In this document: positions 1 through 10,600 of the stretch, one piece after another
Position numbering within the stretch: position 1 is the first letter of the stretch
Layout: each line of letters starts with the position of its first letter
DNA from: Euonymus europaeus
Taxonomy: Eukaryota; Streptophyta; Magnoliopsida; Celastrales; Celastraceae
Direction: 5' to 3'
Assembly (NCBI GenBank): GCA_963580455.1
Contig: OY756965.1
Span: 24,030,902-24,094,901, forward strand
DNA: 64,000 nt
Position numbers and translations under genes: made by a program
Notes under the pieces: model-generated
What the model saw: only the letters and a program-made list of their open reading frames with translations
The model's database searches: none
What the model was told of the DNA's origin: nothing

Positions 1-887
1 AATGCCCCTTCTGAAGGTATATTTAATCTTCTTTCCCTTTTGTAGTGATTGCTTTGGATTTATGTGTACGCTGTACCACCTTATAATTTCTCTTTTGGAA
101 CATTAACTACGTTATCTTTTTTATTCAATAACTTTTAAGGGCCTCCTTATAACAGATGCTGTTCAGGTGAAATGAAATTGTTAGTGGTGGTGGATGTTTA
201 AGAATATGCTTTAAGATGTGATGTTCTCTTTAATCTTTATCTTTCATTATAGTTGATCTAGGGTTTTGCACTGTTAAAGGATTCTAGTAAATATGAAGGT
301 GGTCAGAGGGTTTACTTGTGCTCAAGCATGCAGCAAGAGTTAAGTTGGTGTTGGAGAGAGTAATGGTTAACCGTCTGATTGTTCATGGTTTTCTAGTGAA
401 GTTTTTTAACCTTCTATGGAAAAGAACGGAGAGATTTCTCTTCTTTAAAATACGCCAAAGCAATTTTACGTGACTGAATGTTTATATTTGGTGTGGAAAT
501 TCTGTGGTTTGATTGATAATGCTGTATTCACATAAAGATCTTATCCTTAATCTGAAGTTGTGAACAATGCAGTCAACTTTGTCGTGTAGCTGGAGACGGC
601 ATTTTACTGACCAAAATATCCATATATATATATATATATATTGTTGTATAAGTATGGATAGCTACAGAAACTGGAATCATCTTATGTTTCTTGGGCCTTG
701 CATAGTTTAGTAAACTTTAGTTTACGTTTTCAAAATATTGTTCCCTAGAAATACCCACTGTTTTCTGATTTGGAATGTTGATGCGGTTTGCATTTGCACA
801 AAGCACACCTCCGACATTTATCAATAATTCCATATTGTTGCTTTGTGCTGAAGTTTTATGTCATGAATGTGCTTACTATCCTTATAG
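1..887. other. Upstream intron or 5' region of the CPP1-like gene
   Basis: This stretch is AT-rich and shows no convincing exon. It holds a short TA microsatellite near 626-645. A clear acceptor (TTATAG) at 882-887 opens the first recognisable exon of the CPP1-like gene, so most or all of the stretch is probably intron. The transit-peptide exon expected for this family is either here and unrecognised or lies before the window. Confidence 0.5.
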
Positions 888-2586
888 GTAACACCCCAAA
901 GTTTCCTCGGATGAATGTTTGGGATCCTTATAAACGTCTTGGTCTGAGTCCTTATGCTTCTGAGGAGGAAATTTGGGGATCTCGCAATTTTCTTTTGCAA
1001 CAATATGATGGTCATGAGAGAAGTGTAGAATCAGTAGAAGCCGCTTTTGAGAAACTACTTATGGCCAGCTTTAGAGAAAGAAAGAAAACAAAAATAAATT
1101 TGAAAAGCAGGCTAAAAAAGAAAGTGGAAGAGTCTCCACCTTGGGTCAAAAGCTTGCTCAATTTTGTAGAAGTTCCTCCAGTTGAAGTCATATTCAGAAG
1201 GTTGTTCTTGTTTGCATTCATGGGCGGCTGGAGTATCATGAATTCAGCTGAAGGTGGACCTGCTTTTCAGGTTTGTTTGACACACTTCTCTTGGCAACAA
1301 TTATCTTCTGAAATGTCCATTTACATCAACCACTGATGGAAATTACGTTTGGATTATATTCATCTCAATGCATAATCTCATAAAGAAAATTCCTTCTACA
1401 TTACACATTACACTGATGATCAGGTATATTTTTCTTTGATCTCTCTTTTAATTTATGATGAAAAATTTCTTTTTTGATGTCTAGTTGCCAAATGAATCTC
1501 AAGTGTGGGAAATGCTTGATATTGTTATTTTCCTGAAAAGGGGGATTCTCTCGTTTCTTCTTCTCTGGGAATCGTTATGTTTGGTTTGCCTATCTTCTGT
1601 TTTTGTTTTCAGAGAAAATGAAAACCAATTGTGAAAACAAGTGACCTTTTTTTTCCTGTCAGGAATTCGTTTTGAAGAATTCTGAAAAAGATGAGACTCA
1701 CTTTTTATCTTTTTTTAATGGATAAGAATTTTATTCACAAGGCACAACTGAGGCGCAAGTGCAACAAGGTTACAAGGGGCAATACATATAGCCTCTAGAA
1801 TATTGGTACTGGAACACAAAGCTTTAAAGTAGAACAAATGCTCTCAACTAGAACAATCATCACTCCTCACTTTTATCAAGTAGAAAGAAATGAAAGGTAG
1901 AAAATGCACTTCATCTCTGTCAAGATTTGTGGCAGCAAGAACATCTGGTTCTTCATGCCACAAATGTGCAAACTTCACTTCCTTCGTTGTCTTTGAAGCA
2001 TGTCAATCCTCCTTCTGTGCACCTGCTAGAAAATCAGTTAGATATGTTTGAACGGCTGATTGTCTGTGCAGAGACTCAATTGAATTCCATGCCATCGATT
2101 TGGCGCTCTGTGCAATGGATTGTTGTGACAGACTGAACCTTTGCCTGTCTGAGTTCTTGGAGTATCGTATCATTACTCATTAGTGCATGTTTCATGCAGA
2201 TTCTAAGTTCCTTTAAATGAATCATAATTAGATTTATCCGTTAATATTACGTTTTTAATTGTTATCCAGGTTGCAGTCTCGTTAGGTGCATGCATATACT
2301 TCCTCAATGAGAAAACAAAGAGTTTAGCTAGAGCTTTCATCATTGGGTAAGTCACTGAGTGAATTTCAATAACAAGTCATCAGAACAACATATTTTTGTT
2401 TAGACCTATTTTTCACTTCTTTTGCTGTGGTGCAGATTTGGAGGTCTTGTGGCAGGGTGGATAATCGGGTCGATCGTTGGCCCCACGATTCCAACTTTCT
2501 TGATACACCCTACGTGGACGCTTGAACTTCTAACATCATTGGTGGTATATGTTTTCTTGTTTCTAGCTTGTACATTTCTCAAGTGA
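888..2586 (+). CDS. CPP1-like plastid chaperone/membrane protein (DUF3353), 3' exons
   Basis: Exons are 888-1270, 2270-2346 and 2436-2586, joined by GT-AG introns in continuous frame and ending at TGA 2584-2586. The first exon encodes the family opening [14 protein letters not shown], a degenerate J-like domain, then a basic stretch and the start of the membrane part. The last two exons encode hydrophobic helices ending in an [15 protein letters not shown] tail. The family (CHAPERONE-LIKE PROTEIN OF POR1 and its paralogues) consists of plastid membrane proteins; CPP1 stabilises protochlorophyllide oxidoreductase. No transit-peptide exon is visible, so this is a partial gene model. Which paralogue it is (CPP1 or a related plastid DUF3353 protein) cannot be settled here. 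Confidence 0.85.
1700..2150 (-). repeat. Possible LINE-like 3' end relic in intron
   Basis: Starting from a run of T, the text around 1712-1800 (an ATAAGAATTTTATTCACAA-type start followed by a caa-rich GTGCAACAAGG tract) resembles the reversed 3' end of plant LINE-derived repeats as I remember them. It lies wholly within intron 1 of the CPP1-like gene. No reverse-transcriptase coding is visible. This is an impression, not an alignment. Confidence 0.25.
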
Positions 2587-3445
2587 ATTCTTACCCTTTT
2601 TTTTAGTTTATGATCCAGTTTTAAGTTGAATACAGGATCAAACTTTCACACTTAAAATTTTGTTCTTGTTGAGTCATCAACCTTTTTTGTATTTCATGAT
2701 TTTGGGATTTTCCTGATATATGAGCTTAAGCTGCACGGGTTGTTTGGAACCTGTTCTAATATTTACGATTACATCGAATTCATGTAGTCTGGATTGTTCT
2801 TGGGTTGCAACCCCTTGGTGCGTTAATAAATTTGTTTTATTCAAGAGTATTTCATGATTTTGCCGCCTGGCATAAAGTATTAAACCCTAGTTCTTACTAT
2901 CAATGGTGTTATGAATTGGGGTTGCCTTGGGCGCTCTGAAAATCTTTGCTGCTTGTAGGAAACATTTGTCGGTTAGGAAAGATGAATGGGTGTCAAATAC
3001 TGGGCCGGGTTTAAAATATTTTATGAACCTGTTATTGGGCAGGATGGGCCTAGCTCAAGCTTTATGTCCTGAACTCAAGTTCAGCCCGAAATTTACATTG
3101 GGCCCATGACAAGCCCACACTATGGAGCCTGGCCACTGGGCGTATGATCGATCATGCATGCATCGCAATATATGTTTGTTTTCTATGCATTTAAAAGGGG
3201 CTTAAAAACACGTTTGATTGTCTATTTTATAAAATACGGAACACGAAAAATATGAAATCATATGATAAAAGTTAATTTCAAACATAAAATGAGAAACAAA
3301 GGAGGCATTTTTTTTTAAAACACGGAAAAACAAACTAAACGGATCCTAAAATAGAAACAAACCAAATCGAGAAATTATTATGTCAATAAATAAATAAATA
3401 GCTGACTGGAACATCTATGATAAAAAAAAAGTCTAGTTATCCCAA
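2587..3445. other. Intergenic spacer, CPP1-like to tetraspanin
   Basis: This is the region between two convergent genes and should contain both 3' UTRs. Around 2995-3120 there is a GGGCC/GGGCCC-rich patch, a common plant non-coding repeat style. A 60-codon open frame there has no family signature. Nothing else is recognised. Confidence 0.5.
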
Positions 3446-4407
3446 TCAAGGATAAGCTCTATCGCCATACCTTTTAGGGATTCTGTTGTTTTTTCTAGCA
3501 CAGCAGCCAACTGTATATACACAGATGGTGACCACAATAGCAATTCCATTGAATATAAGCAACTGCTTCCACTCCTTCCTTATGTTGGCAAGAACTCCAC
3601 CCTTGCAAGAATTACAGTTGTAGCACAGCGTTTGCTGCTCATTACTCCATGTTCTGCAGTCACTGTTCTTCACCGCCGGCCTACTTTTCGGTGGTATCCA
3701 GTACGTCGCATTCTTGAATTCGAATCCACACTGTGATGGTGGCTTGCAGCAACCCGACTGAAACAACAATTTTAAAATCACATAATTAATCACCAAAGAG
3801 AAATGATTCATTGCGAAATTCACATCACATTTTCACAAATTCAACTTTACGTGCAAAAACAATCTCTTCAAAAGAGATAAAATCAATGGATACGTACTTG
3901 TATAGGAGACAAAAAATTCTTCTTATAAAACTCCGATGCCGTTTTATCAACACCGCTCCTTGAACTACCACAAACCTTCCCTTCACTCAAACAACTCTTG
4001 ATCCTCTCCCACTTCCTCTTATCCTTGAAAAAATAATTCCCCAACCAATTCTTCAAATCCGCAGTCTTATACTCCTTAAACCCCTTCTTCGACACCACCT
4101 CACCAGCGCCCTCATTAGTCACCAAAAACACGAACAACGTGAACACAATCAGGCCAATAATCAACAAGAACATCAACAACAGATAAATTATCATCACGAA
4201 ATTGTTCCTGCAACATGAACCGAAAAATCCGAGTAACGACGCCACGAGTAGTATCAATCCGGTTACTAATAACGGAGTTTGGATCGCTTTGTGGCAATCG
4301 GAGAAACCGGTTACGAGTAGGTATACACCCAATCCGGTGATGCCGAGACCAATCAGGAGTGTTATGCAGTTTACGATTGCGACCACGGTGTTACTTATGT
4401 GAGTCAT
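3446..4407 (-). CDS. Tetraspanin, TET8/9-like (copy 1)
   Basis: Two exons on the minus strand, 4407-3898 and 3757-3446, give 273 residues. The intron (3758-3897, 140 nt) is phase 0 after Gln170. The start is the ATG at 4407, directly before MTHISNTVVAIVNC; the open frame upstream is fortuitous. Four membrane segments are seen at about residues 8-30, 41-63, 70-95 and 235-258. The large extracellular loop carries the plant signature GCCKPP just after the splice site, plus CYNCNSCKGGV before the last helix. Plant tetraspanins organise membrane microdomains and mark extracellular vesicles; TET8 is the well-known example. The tail ends with basic residues after CCARKN. It is divergent from copy 2 at 5904, which suggests local duplication. 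Confidence 0.93.
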
Positions 4408-4442
4408 TGGAATCGTATAGAGTCTCTCTCTGTTAATAGTCT

Positions 4443-4456
4443 TATATATATATAAA
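4443..4456 (-). promoter_or_regulatory. Probable TATA box of tetraspanin copy 1
   Basis: On the minus strand this reads TTTATATATATATAA, about 40-50 nt before the ATG at 4407. The implied 5' UTR would be very short, so the true start site may use another element. Confidence 0.35.
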
Positions 4457-5499
4457 GAGAGATAGAAGGACGGAGTGAAATCGTGTAATGTTTTTGGATT
4501 TGCTTCTCTGTTGGGGGAGGATGAGAAAGAGCGAGAAACGGAACAAGAAAAGGACCTCACTCTTCTGGATTTGTTACGGGCTTTTTTAAAATATATATCA
4601 GCTATAACGGCTTCTTCTTGCAGTTTTCTTTTATGAATTTGATTTTTTTATTCCACATAAAATACATCATTAGATTCAAATTTTTAATGACATAAATGAC
4701 TTGTTATTTTTTTGAATTTTTTTTACAAAATGGAAGAACAACGTACACCAATCTGTATTTATTACATTATTTTTGAATCACAAAATTAGAATCCCTACAT
4801 TTTGTATAAAAATAAATTTAGAAATCGAAACCATTCGCGGGTGATCGAGTTCGTTCTTGAGGAATGAATCCTTTCAACACCTATATATGTGTGTGTCTTT
4901 GATAAAAAAAAACCAAGTGCGGTGTAATAGTGGTGTGCTCGGTGTGAGTGTGTTAAAAGAGCTTTGAAAAACAAGTGTTCCCCCTCTCCCTTGTCCCACA
5001 TCGAACATATGTGTGTGTGTTGAGTATTATAAAAGTGCAGTTACTACGAGTATTTTTTTGTCGACTTCGGTTGACTACTCATAGTATCTGTCTCTATGTA
5101 TGCTTGATATGTGTGTGTCTTTGATCCAAAAAAAAAAACGCCTATATATGTTCAATTCCACACATTAACATCCTACATACGATTTTGTCAAAGTATTTAT
5201 AGAGAGTCGGACAATCCAAGTACCTGGAATTTATGAGAGCAAAAAGATTCACTGTTGCTCTTCATAAGTTGAAGTTTGATTAATCCTAAATTCGAAAATT
5301 AAAAGATGAAAAAAAATTGGGGATCAAAAAATGGTTTCTGTATGTACGTATATATAGTTAAATATAACCTTTAGATCATGTACTATATACGGGGAAATTA
5401 ATCATGACAGCACTGAATTGGCTCTTTTTATTATTATTTTTCCTATTTTCTGATTTTTTTTTTGTCTTCCTTTTCTATTGAAAGAGAAAATATCCCATT

Positions 5500-5622
5500 A
5501 GAAGTTGACGTCCCGTCAAGCCTTCCACCTTTAGCCCATTGAAGAAAATTCATCACTGCAGCCTCCCGTAGAGTCTGGGCGTGTCTCGGTCCCAGTATGG
5601 CTGATCATCCTATTAGTGAGAT
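5500..5622 (-). pseudogene. Decayed 16S-type (organellar) rRNA fragment
   Basis: The plus strand carries the reverse complement of the universally conserved small-subunit rRNA segment near E. coli positions 310-380. GCAGCCTCCCGTAGAGTCTG at about 5559-5578 corresponds to the classical 338R/341F site, followed by GGTCCCAGTATGGCTGATCA at about 5589-5608. Upstream text (AGCCCATTG...AAAATTC) continues the rRNA match. The AAGTTGACGTCCCGTCAAGCC part then fits the rRNA about 30 nt further along, implying a small internal deletion. Several point differences from bacterial and plastid 16S show it is dead. A plastid origin looks likeliest; mitochondrial or bacterial origin is not excluded. Confidence 0.65.
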
Positions 5623-5807
5623 TTTTTTTTGTTACAAGAAGATCCCCTCTTTAATTTTCTGTTGAAAAGCAATGGTTGGTATATAGAGGAAGTTCTAGCT
5701 GAACTGGTAGAGGAGGTTAGAGATAAAGCAAACTGAAATAGTTACACGCACAGACAGAGATAACTGTATATTATCAGCTGGTTTTTCCCCTTATTTACAC
5801 TGGAAGT

Positions 5808-5813
5808 TATAAA
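5808..5813 (+). promoter_or_regulatory. TATA box of tetraspanin copy 2
   Basis: TATAAA lies 96 nt upstream of the ATG at 5904, a normal distance for a plant gene with a 5' UTR of about 60 nt. Confidence 0.5.
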
Positions 5814-5903
5814 ATACAACAAAAATGGATCCTTTTTTTGGCTAGTTGGTTACCTTACCCCTGTATATATCTCCAGTCTTCACAGCAGCAAAATCAACAT
5901 ACA

Positions 5904-6809
5904 ATGGTTCGCCTAAGCAACGCCTCCATTGGAATGTTGAATTTCTGCTCTCTAGTCACCGGCATTGGTGCAATTGCTATCGGTCTGTATTTTTACGTCT
6001 ATGGCGGCAACCATTGCCGGAAAATCCTCCAAAACCCATTGCTTTTAATGGGTTTGTTCATATTTGTTTTTTCTTTGCTCGGACTAATGGGTTCATGTTG
6101 CGGAATTAATTTTCTGCTAAACCTCTACTTGTTTGTTCTGGTTTTGATGATACTGGGGCTTGTTGCTCTGACCGGATTTGTGTTTTCTGTAACACATGAG
6201 GGTGGCGTTAGAGATGTTCAAGGGACAGGATTTAAGGAATACAGGGTCCAGGATTACTCAGATTGGTTGCAGAAGCATTTCGCGGATGGAAAGACTTGGA
6301 CTCAAATCAGGAGTTGCTTGGTTGATGCTAAAGTTTGCAGCAGTCTCAGCCAAAATGTTGAACCAGCTGAAGTTTCTCAGTTCTATAAAATGAAAATGTC
6401 TCCAGTTCAGGTACTAATTAACCAGTCCATTATTTTTTTATCGATCAACATTAGTCTATATATATTTTGTTTGATGGTTTGGGGGAATCGTACGTGTTTT
6501 CAGTCCGGTTGCTGCAAGCCACCGATTAGCTGTGGATTCGAGTATAAGAACGCGACGTTCTGGACGGTGCCTGGATCGGGATTGAAAGAAGAAGGCCATG
6601 ATTGTAGCTCATGGAGCAATCACCAGGACACGCTTTGCTATGACTGTTTTTCTTGCAAGGGAGGAGTTCTGGCATTCATAAAAAAGGAATGGACATTTTT
6701 CGCCTACTTCAATATCGCTCTCCTTGTTGTCTTCAATTTGATCTTGTCCATTGCTTGTTGTGCCAGGAGGAACAACGTAGAAGATCAAGGTTATAGGAGA
6801 TATATATAG
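5904..6809 (+). CDS. Tetraspanin, TET8/9-like (copy 2)
   Basis: Exons 5904-6410 and 6504-6809 give 270 residues. The start is the ATG before MVRLSNASIGMLNF, which aligns with the other copies; an open frame continues upstream without support. Four membrane segments are seen (about residues 8-30, 41-63, 70-95 and 232-255). The extracellular loop has GCCKPP right after the intron and CYDCFSCKGGV before helix 4. The intron is phase 0 and sits at the same place as in copy 1. It is only 93 nt long, divisible by three and free of stop codons, so intron retention would keep the frame. The likely role is plasma-membrane or vesicle microdomain scaffolding, as in the family. Confidence 0.93.
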   Translation: MVRLSNASIGMLNFCSLVTGIGAIAIGLYFYVYGGNHCRKILQNPLLLMGLFIFVFSLLGLMGSCCGINFLLNLYLFVLVLMILGLVALTGFVFSVTHEGGVRDVQGTGFKEYRVQDYSDWLQKHFADGKTWTQIRSCLVDAKVCSSLSQNVEPAEVSQFYKMKMSPVQVLINQSIIFLSINISLYIFCLMVWGNRTCFQSGCCKPPISCGFEYKNATFWTVPGSGLKEEGHDCSSWSNHQDTLCYDCFSCKGGVLAFIKKEWTFFAYFNIALLVVFNLILSIACCARRNNVEDQGYRRYI

Positions 6810-7681
6810 GGGATATCCGATGTCCTCGAACAGTCAACCTTGATAAAAACTTTTAATTTGATATCTAATATGACACAGTGTAAATTTACTTAAACTTTTC
6901 CAATTAGGGCTTCATAACATAATATTTAGAAATGTAGATATATATTTCTAAATCATCAGGTGTTCACAGGTAACTCTACTGTCACTAAATCCGGACCGAG
7001 CCGGGAGAGTCTTATTAAAGGGACAAACCTCTCCCAACAACGATTTTTTTTCATTCATAAAACTCAACCTCTAGACCTTACTTAAGGGGAACATGTCATT
7101 TAAACCAACTACTTTATTGGTAATGTAGATTTTTGTTTTTGGTTCAAATTCTTTAATTTGGTATTTATTCAATGTGAATATGAAATTCTCTTTAAATTGT
7201 ATGAATTCATAAGAAAATTACTATGCATACAAGTCTAATAGTTTGAATTTAGGATCATATCAAATATTCAAAGGAAAAAATGTATGATTTTATTCTGGAT
7301 TATAAAAAAAAGGTTAATTATGATAATTCAAAGAGATGAAAATTGAGCGTAGTGTATTGGGCCGGGCCGAACCTACATGCACAATGACCTACTAAGCCTT
7401 AAAAATGCAGGGCCCATGAGCAAATAAGACAGAAAGCTAAAGTTGGGCAAAAATACAGAGCATACCTATAACCAACCTGTTGACACCTCGCTCGCTCCAA
7501 CGGCTCTTCCCAAAAATTCCCAACAACCACCAAAAGCCATTTTTCAAAGCGCAACGCTTTTAGTACTCTGCAGTCATCGACCCTCGGCGGACTTACCCAC
7601 GTTCTCATTTCCTATTTACACCTCCAAAAACGCTTTATTTCTCAAACTTTCTCTCTCACCAAACATTCGGAAAACGTGCTG
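6810..7681. other. Intergenic spacer, tetraspanin copy 2 to ENO1
   Basis: The left part is the presumed 3' UTR of the tetraspanin and is AT-rich. The right part, from about 7360, is more GC-rich and pyrimidine-rich and is the likely promoter and 5' UTR of ENO1. No gene or repeat with structure was recognised. Confidence 0.5.
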
Positions 7682-10600
7682 ATGGCCATTTCCACTTCCA
7701 ACTCCGCCACCAGCCTCCTCCAGAAGTCCTTCTTTCCCTCAACCCCTCTCTCGAAGCCTCGGTTCGCAGCTCCGGTCCCGTCTCTTGGGGTCTCCAGCAC
7801 TCGTACTGTCAAATGTTCTCTTACTGCGGCTCCACCTGCGCCGGCCAAGGCTGCTAAGGAGAGCAAGGTGAAATCAGTGAAGGCGAGGCAGATCATTGAC
7901 AGTAGAGGCAATCCGACGGTTGAGGTTGACTTGGTTACTGATGATTTGTACCGATCGGCGGTTCCAAGTGGAGCTTCCACCGGGATCTACGAGGCGCTTG
8001 AGCTCAGAGACGGTGATAAGAGTGTCTATGGAGGTAAAGGTGTGCTCACTGCAGTGAAAAATATCAACGATGTCTTGGGCCCTAAGCTTGTTGGCGTCGA
8101 TGTGAGGTAACAACGATACAAGCATTTTATTTCAGTTCTATTTCTACTAGTAAATATTTTTCCACTTTTAAATATTTGTGACTAATATTTTTGAAACTGA
8201 AGACCGAAAATCGCTAATGGCGGCAAAACAGTTCCACAAAGCAATCTGACTGTCGACTGAAACGAGGAAAGAAATACTTTTAAGTTTGTTGGCAATGGAG
8301 AATTTTTTTTTTAATGATGTCAATTCTAGAAATTACTTTGACTAGTTTCTGAGAAACTCGGAGTCAGGGGAGTAGATGGCAGATTGTGTTTCACTTATTT
8401 GTTATATGGCCATCTTGTAAAATGATTTTAATAATACAAACTGTAATTGAGTTTTAGAAAGTGTTAACTTAACATTGTGGAATAAACCGTCTCAAAGTTC
8501 AAAAAGCGGTAGGTTTGGAAGCTTGGAGAAGTTCTAGGCTCTTGTTTAGAAAATTTTCCTCATTTTTTTTAATGTTCTGATAGTTAAGAGTCCCTTTATG
8601 GTGTAAAGTGTAGACCTCATGACAATAATAATAGTTGTTTGGATAAGCAATTGAAAATCACAGAACATGTAGACATATGCATAGTTTCTGGCAAGAGTAG
8701 ACAGTAAGAACACTTACAGCTCTTGTCATGTGTGGTCATTATCTGGAAGTTTTTGAATTTTGCTACTGTCAAACTAAGTACTCCCTGTATTTGAAACATT
8801 TGACTGCCATAAAATATTTCTTTGGTTTTCCTACACTTCTATACTGTTTTCCACTTGTAATTTTTTTAGTGCATTTGTGCTCGTCCATTTACGTCTCACT
8901 GGAAATGTGCTTATATGTACACAGGTGCTTGTGCAAGTAACTACATTCTATTGATTGTACAATTTACGAGTTGCTTATTTTTTTTTCTTCTCTTTCTATT
9001 TGCCTAGAAATCAATCAGATGTGGATGGTATTATGCTGGAAATTGATGGAACTCCAAACAAGTCAAAAGTAGGGGCTAATGCAATACTCGGAGTATCTCT
9101 GAGCTTGTGTAGAGCGGGTGCAGGGGCAAAAGGAGTACCCTTGTACAAGCATATTCAGGAATTGTCAGGAACAAAGGAACTTGTAATGCCAGTTCCAGCT
9201 TTTAATGTAATAAATGGAGGCAGTCATGCCGGAAACAATCTGGCCATGCAAGAATTTATGATACTACCAGTTGGTGCAACCTCATTTGCTGAGGCACTCC
9301 GTATGGGGAGTGAAGGTTAGCTGACTAAACCTATTATACAGAGGCATTCTGGATTCACAATGGTTGACTGCTACTTAATGCAAATAATGATGCTTGAACT
9401 ATTTGTTCCTATGTTAACAAATCTACACTTGTGATTTAGCTTCTATTTTGCAATAAGGAATACAGCGAACTTAGCTGTCTAAACCTATTGTACACATGCA
9501 TTCTGGATTCACACTGGTTAATTGCTACATAATGCAAATAAGGATGCTTGAACTTATCATTCCTATGTTTAACAAGTCTACACATGTGGTTTAGCTTCTA
9601 TTACCGGTAAAGATTATAGTATCAAGTATCAACTCTTACATTGTTGCCAATTATCCGCAGTTAAGGGTTTTTACATTTAGTTAATCATATGTTCGAATGA
9701 AGAATTTCTTTTCAGCCATGTAACTTTCTTTAGCATGTCTGGTGGTTTCTTCATTACTTTATCACCAGCAATGAGAATGGTCGGTAACATTGTATCTTTT
9801 GAGATTACAGTTTATCATATTCTGAAGGGAATTATTAAGGCAAAATATGGACAAGATGCTTGCAATGTTGGGGATGAAGGGGGGTTTGCACCCAATGTTC
9901 AGGAGAATAGAGAGGGTCTAGTTCTACTCATAGATGCCATTGAAAAGGCTGGTTACACAGGAAAGGTAGAAGGCAGTTTTTTTCCTTCTTCATTTTACCC
10001 TGTCACGTCTAGAGATCTTATTATTATTGTTGCCGTAATTGATAACTGTGGACTCAAAAAATGATGCAGATCAAAATAGGAATGGATGTTGCAGCTTCAG
10101 AGTTTTTCACCAAAGATGGGAAATATGATCTGAACTTCAAGAAACAACCAAATGATGGAGCTCATGTGCTTGCAGCACAGAGCCTTGCTGACCTATATAG
10201 AGAGTTTGTCAAAGATTTCCCTATTGTTTCTATCGAAGATCCCTTTGACCAGGATGACTGGAGTTCATGGGCTTCACTACAATCATCAGTTGATATCCAA
10301 CTGGTGGGTGATGACTTGCTAGTCACAAATCCAAAGAAAATAGCTGAGGCCATTCAAAAGAAGTCTTGCAATGGTTTACTTCTAAAGGCAAGCATCTGAC
10401 CCATGATGAATTTCTTGTTTTCCTTTTTCTTTTCTTCTTCCATGCAACAGGTCTATATAGAATCTTATTTTCTTATTAATATCATTTATTAATTTATTTC
10501 ACTAGTTTGAAAATAGTGTGAGCTTTGATACAGTTGGAAAGTTGTTCTAATTGCAAGATTTGCAACACCAGATTTAAACTATAGAAACTGCATCTCTACA

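Larger units (their letters stand above)
4561..5903. other. Divergent promoter region between two tetraspanins
   Basis: About 1.3 kb between head-to-head genes. It holds a TTGTCCCACATCG motif at about 4991-5003, typical of LTR/TRIM ends; two near-copies of a TATATGTGTGTGTCTTTGAT phrase (about 4882 and 5108); and an rRNA relic described separately. No coding exon is seen. Confidence 0.5.

Noticed and set aside
788..887. Start of the CPP1-like protein inside the open frame before 888
   Set aside because: There is a strong splice acceptor at 886-887, and the family protein needs a transit-peptide exon upstream. The frame before 888 is intron.
4408..4560. Upstream extension of tetraspanin copy 1
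   Set aside because: The frame is open, but it is Ser/Phe-rich, crosses the TATA-like stretch, and is absent from copies 2 and 3.
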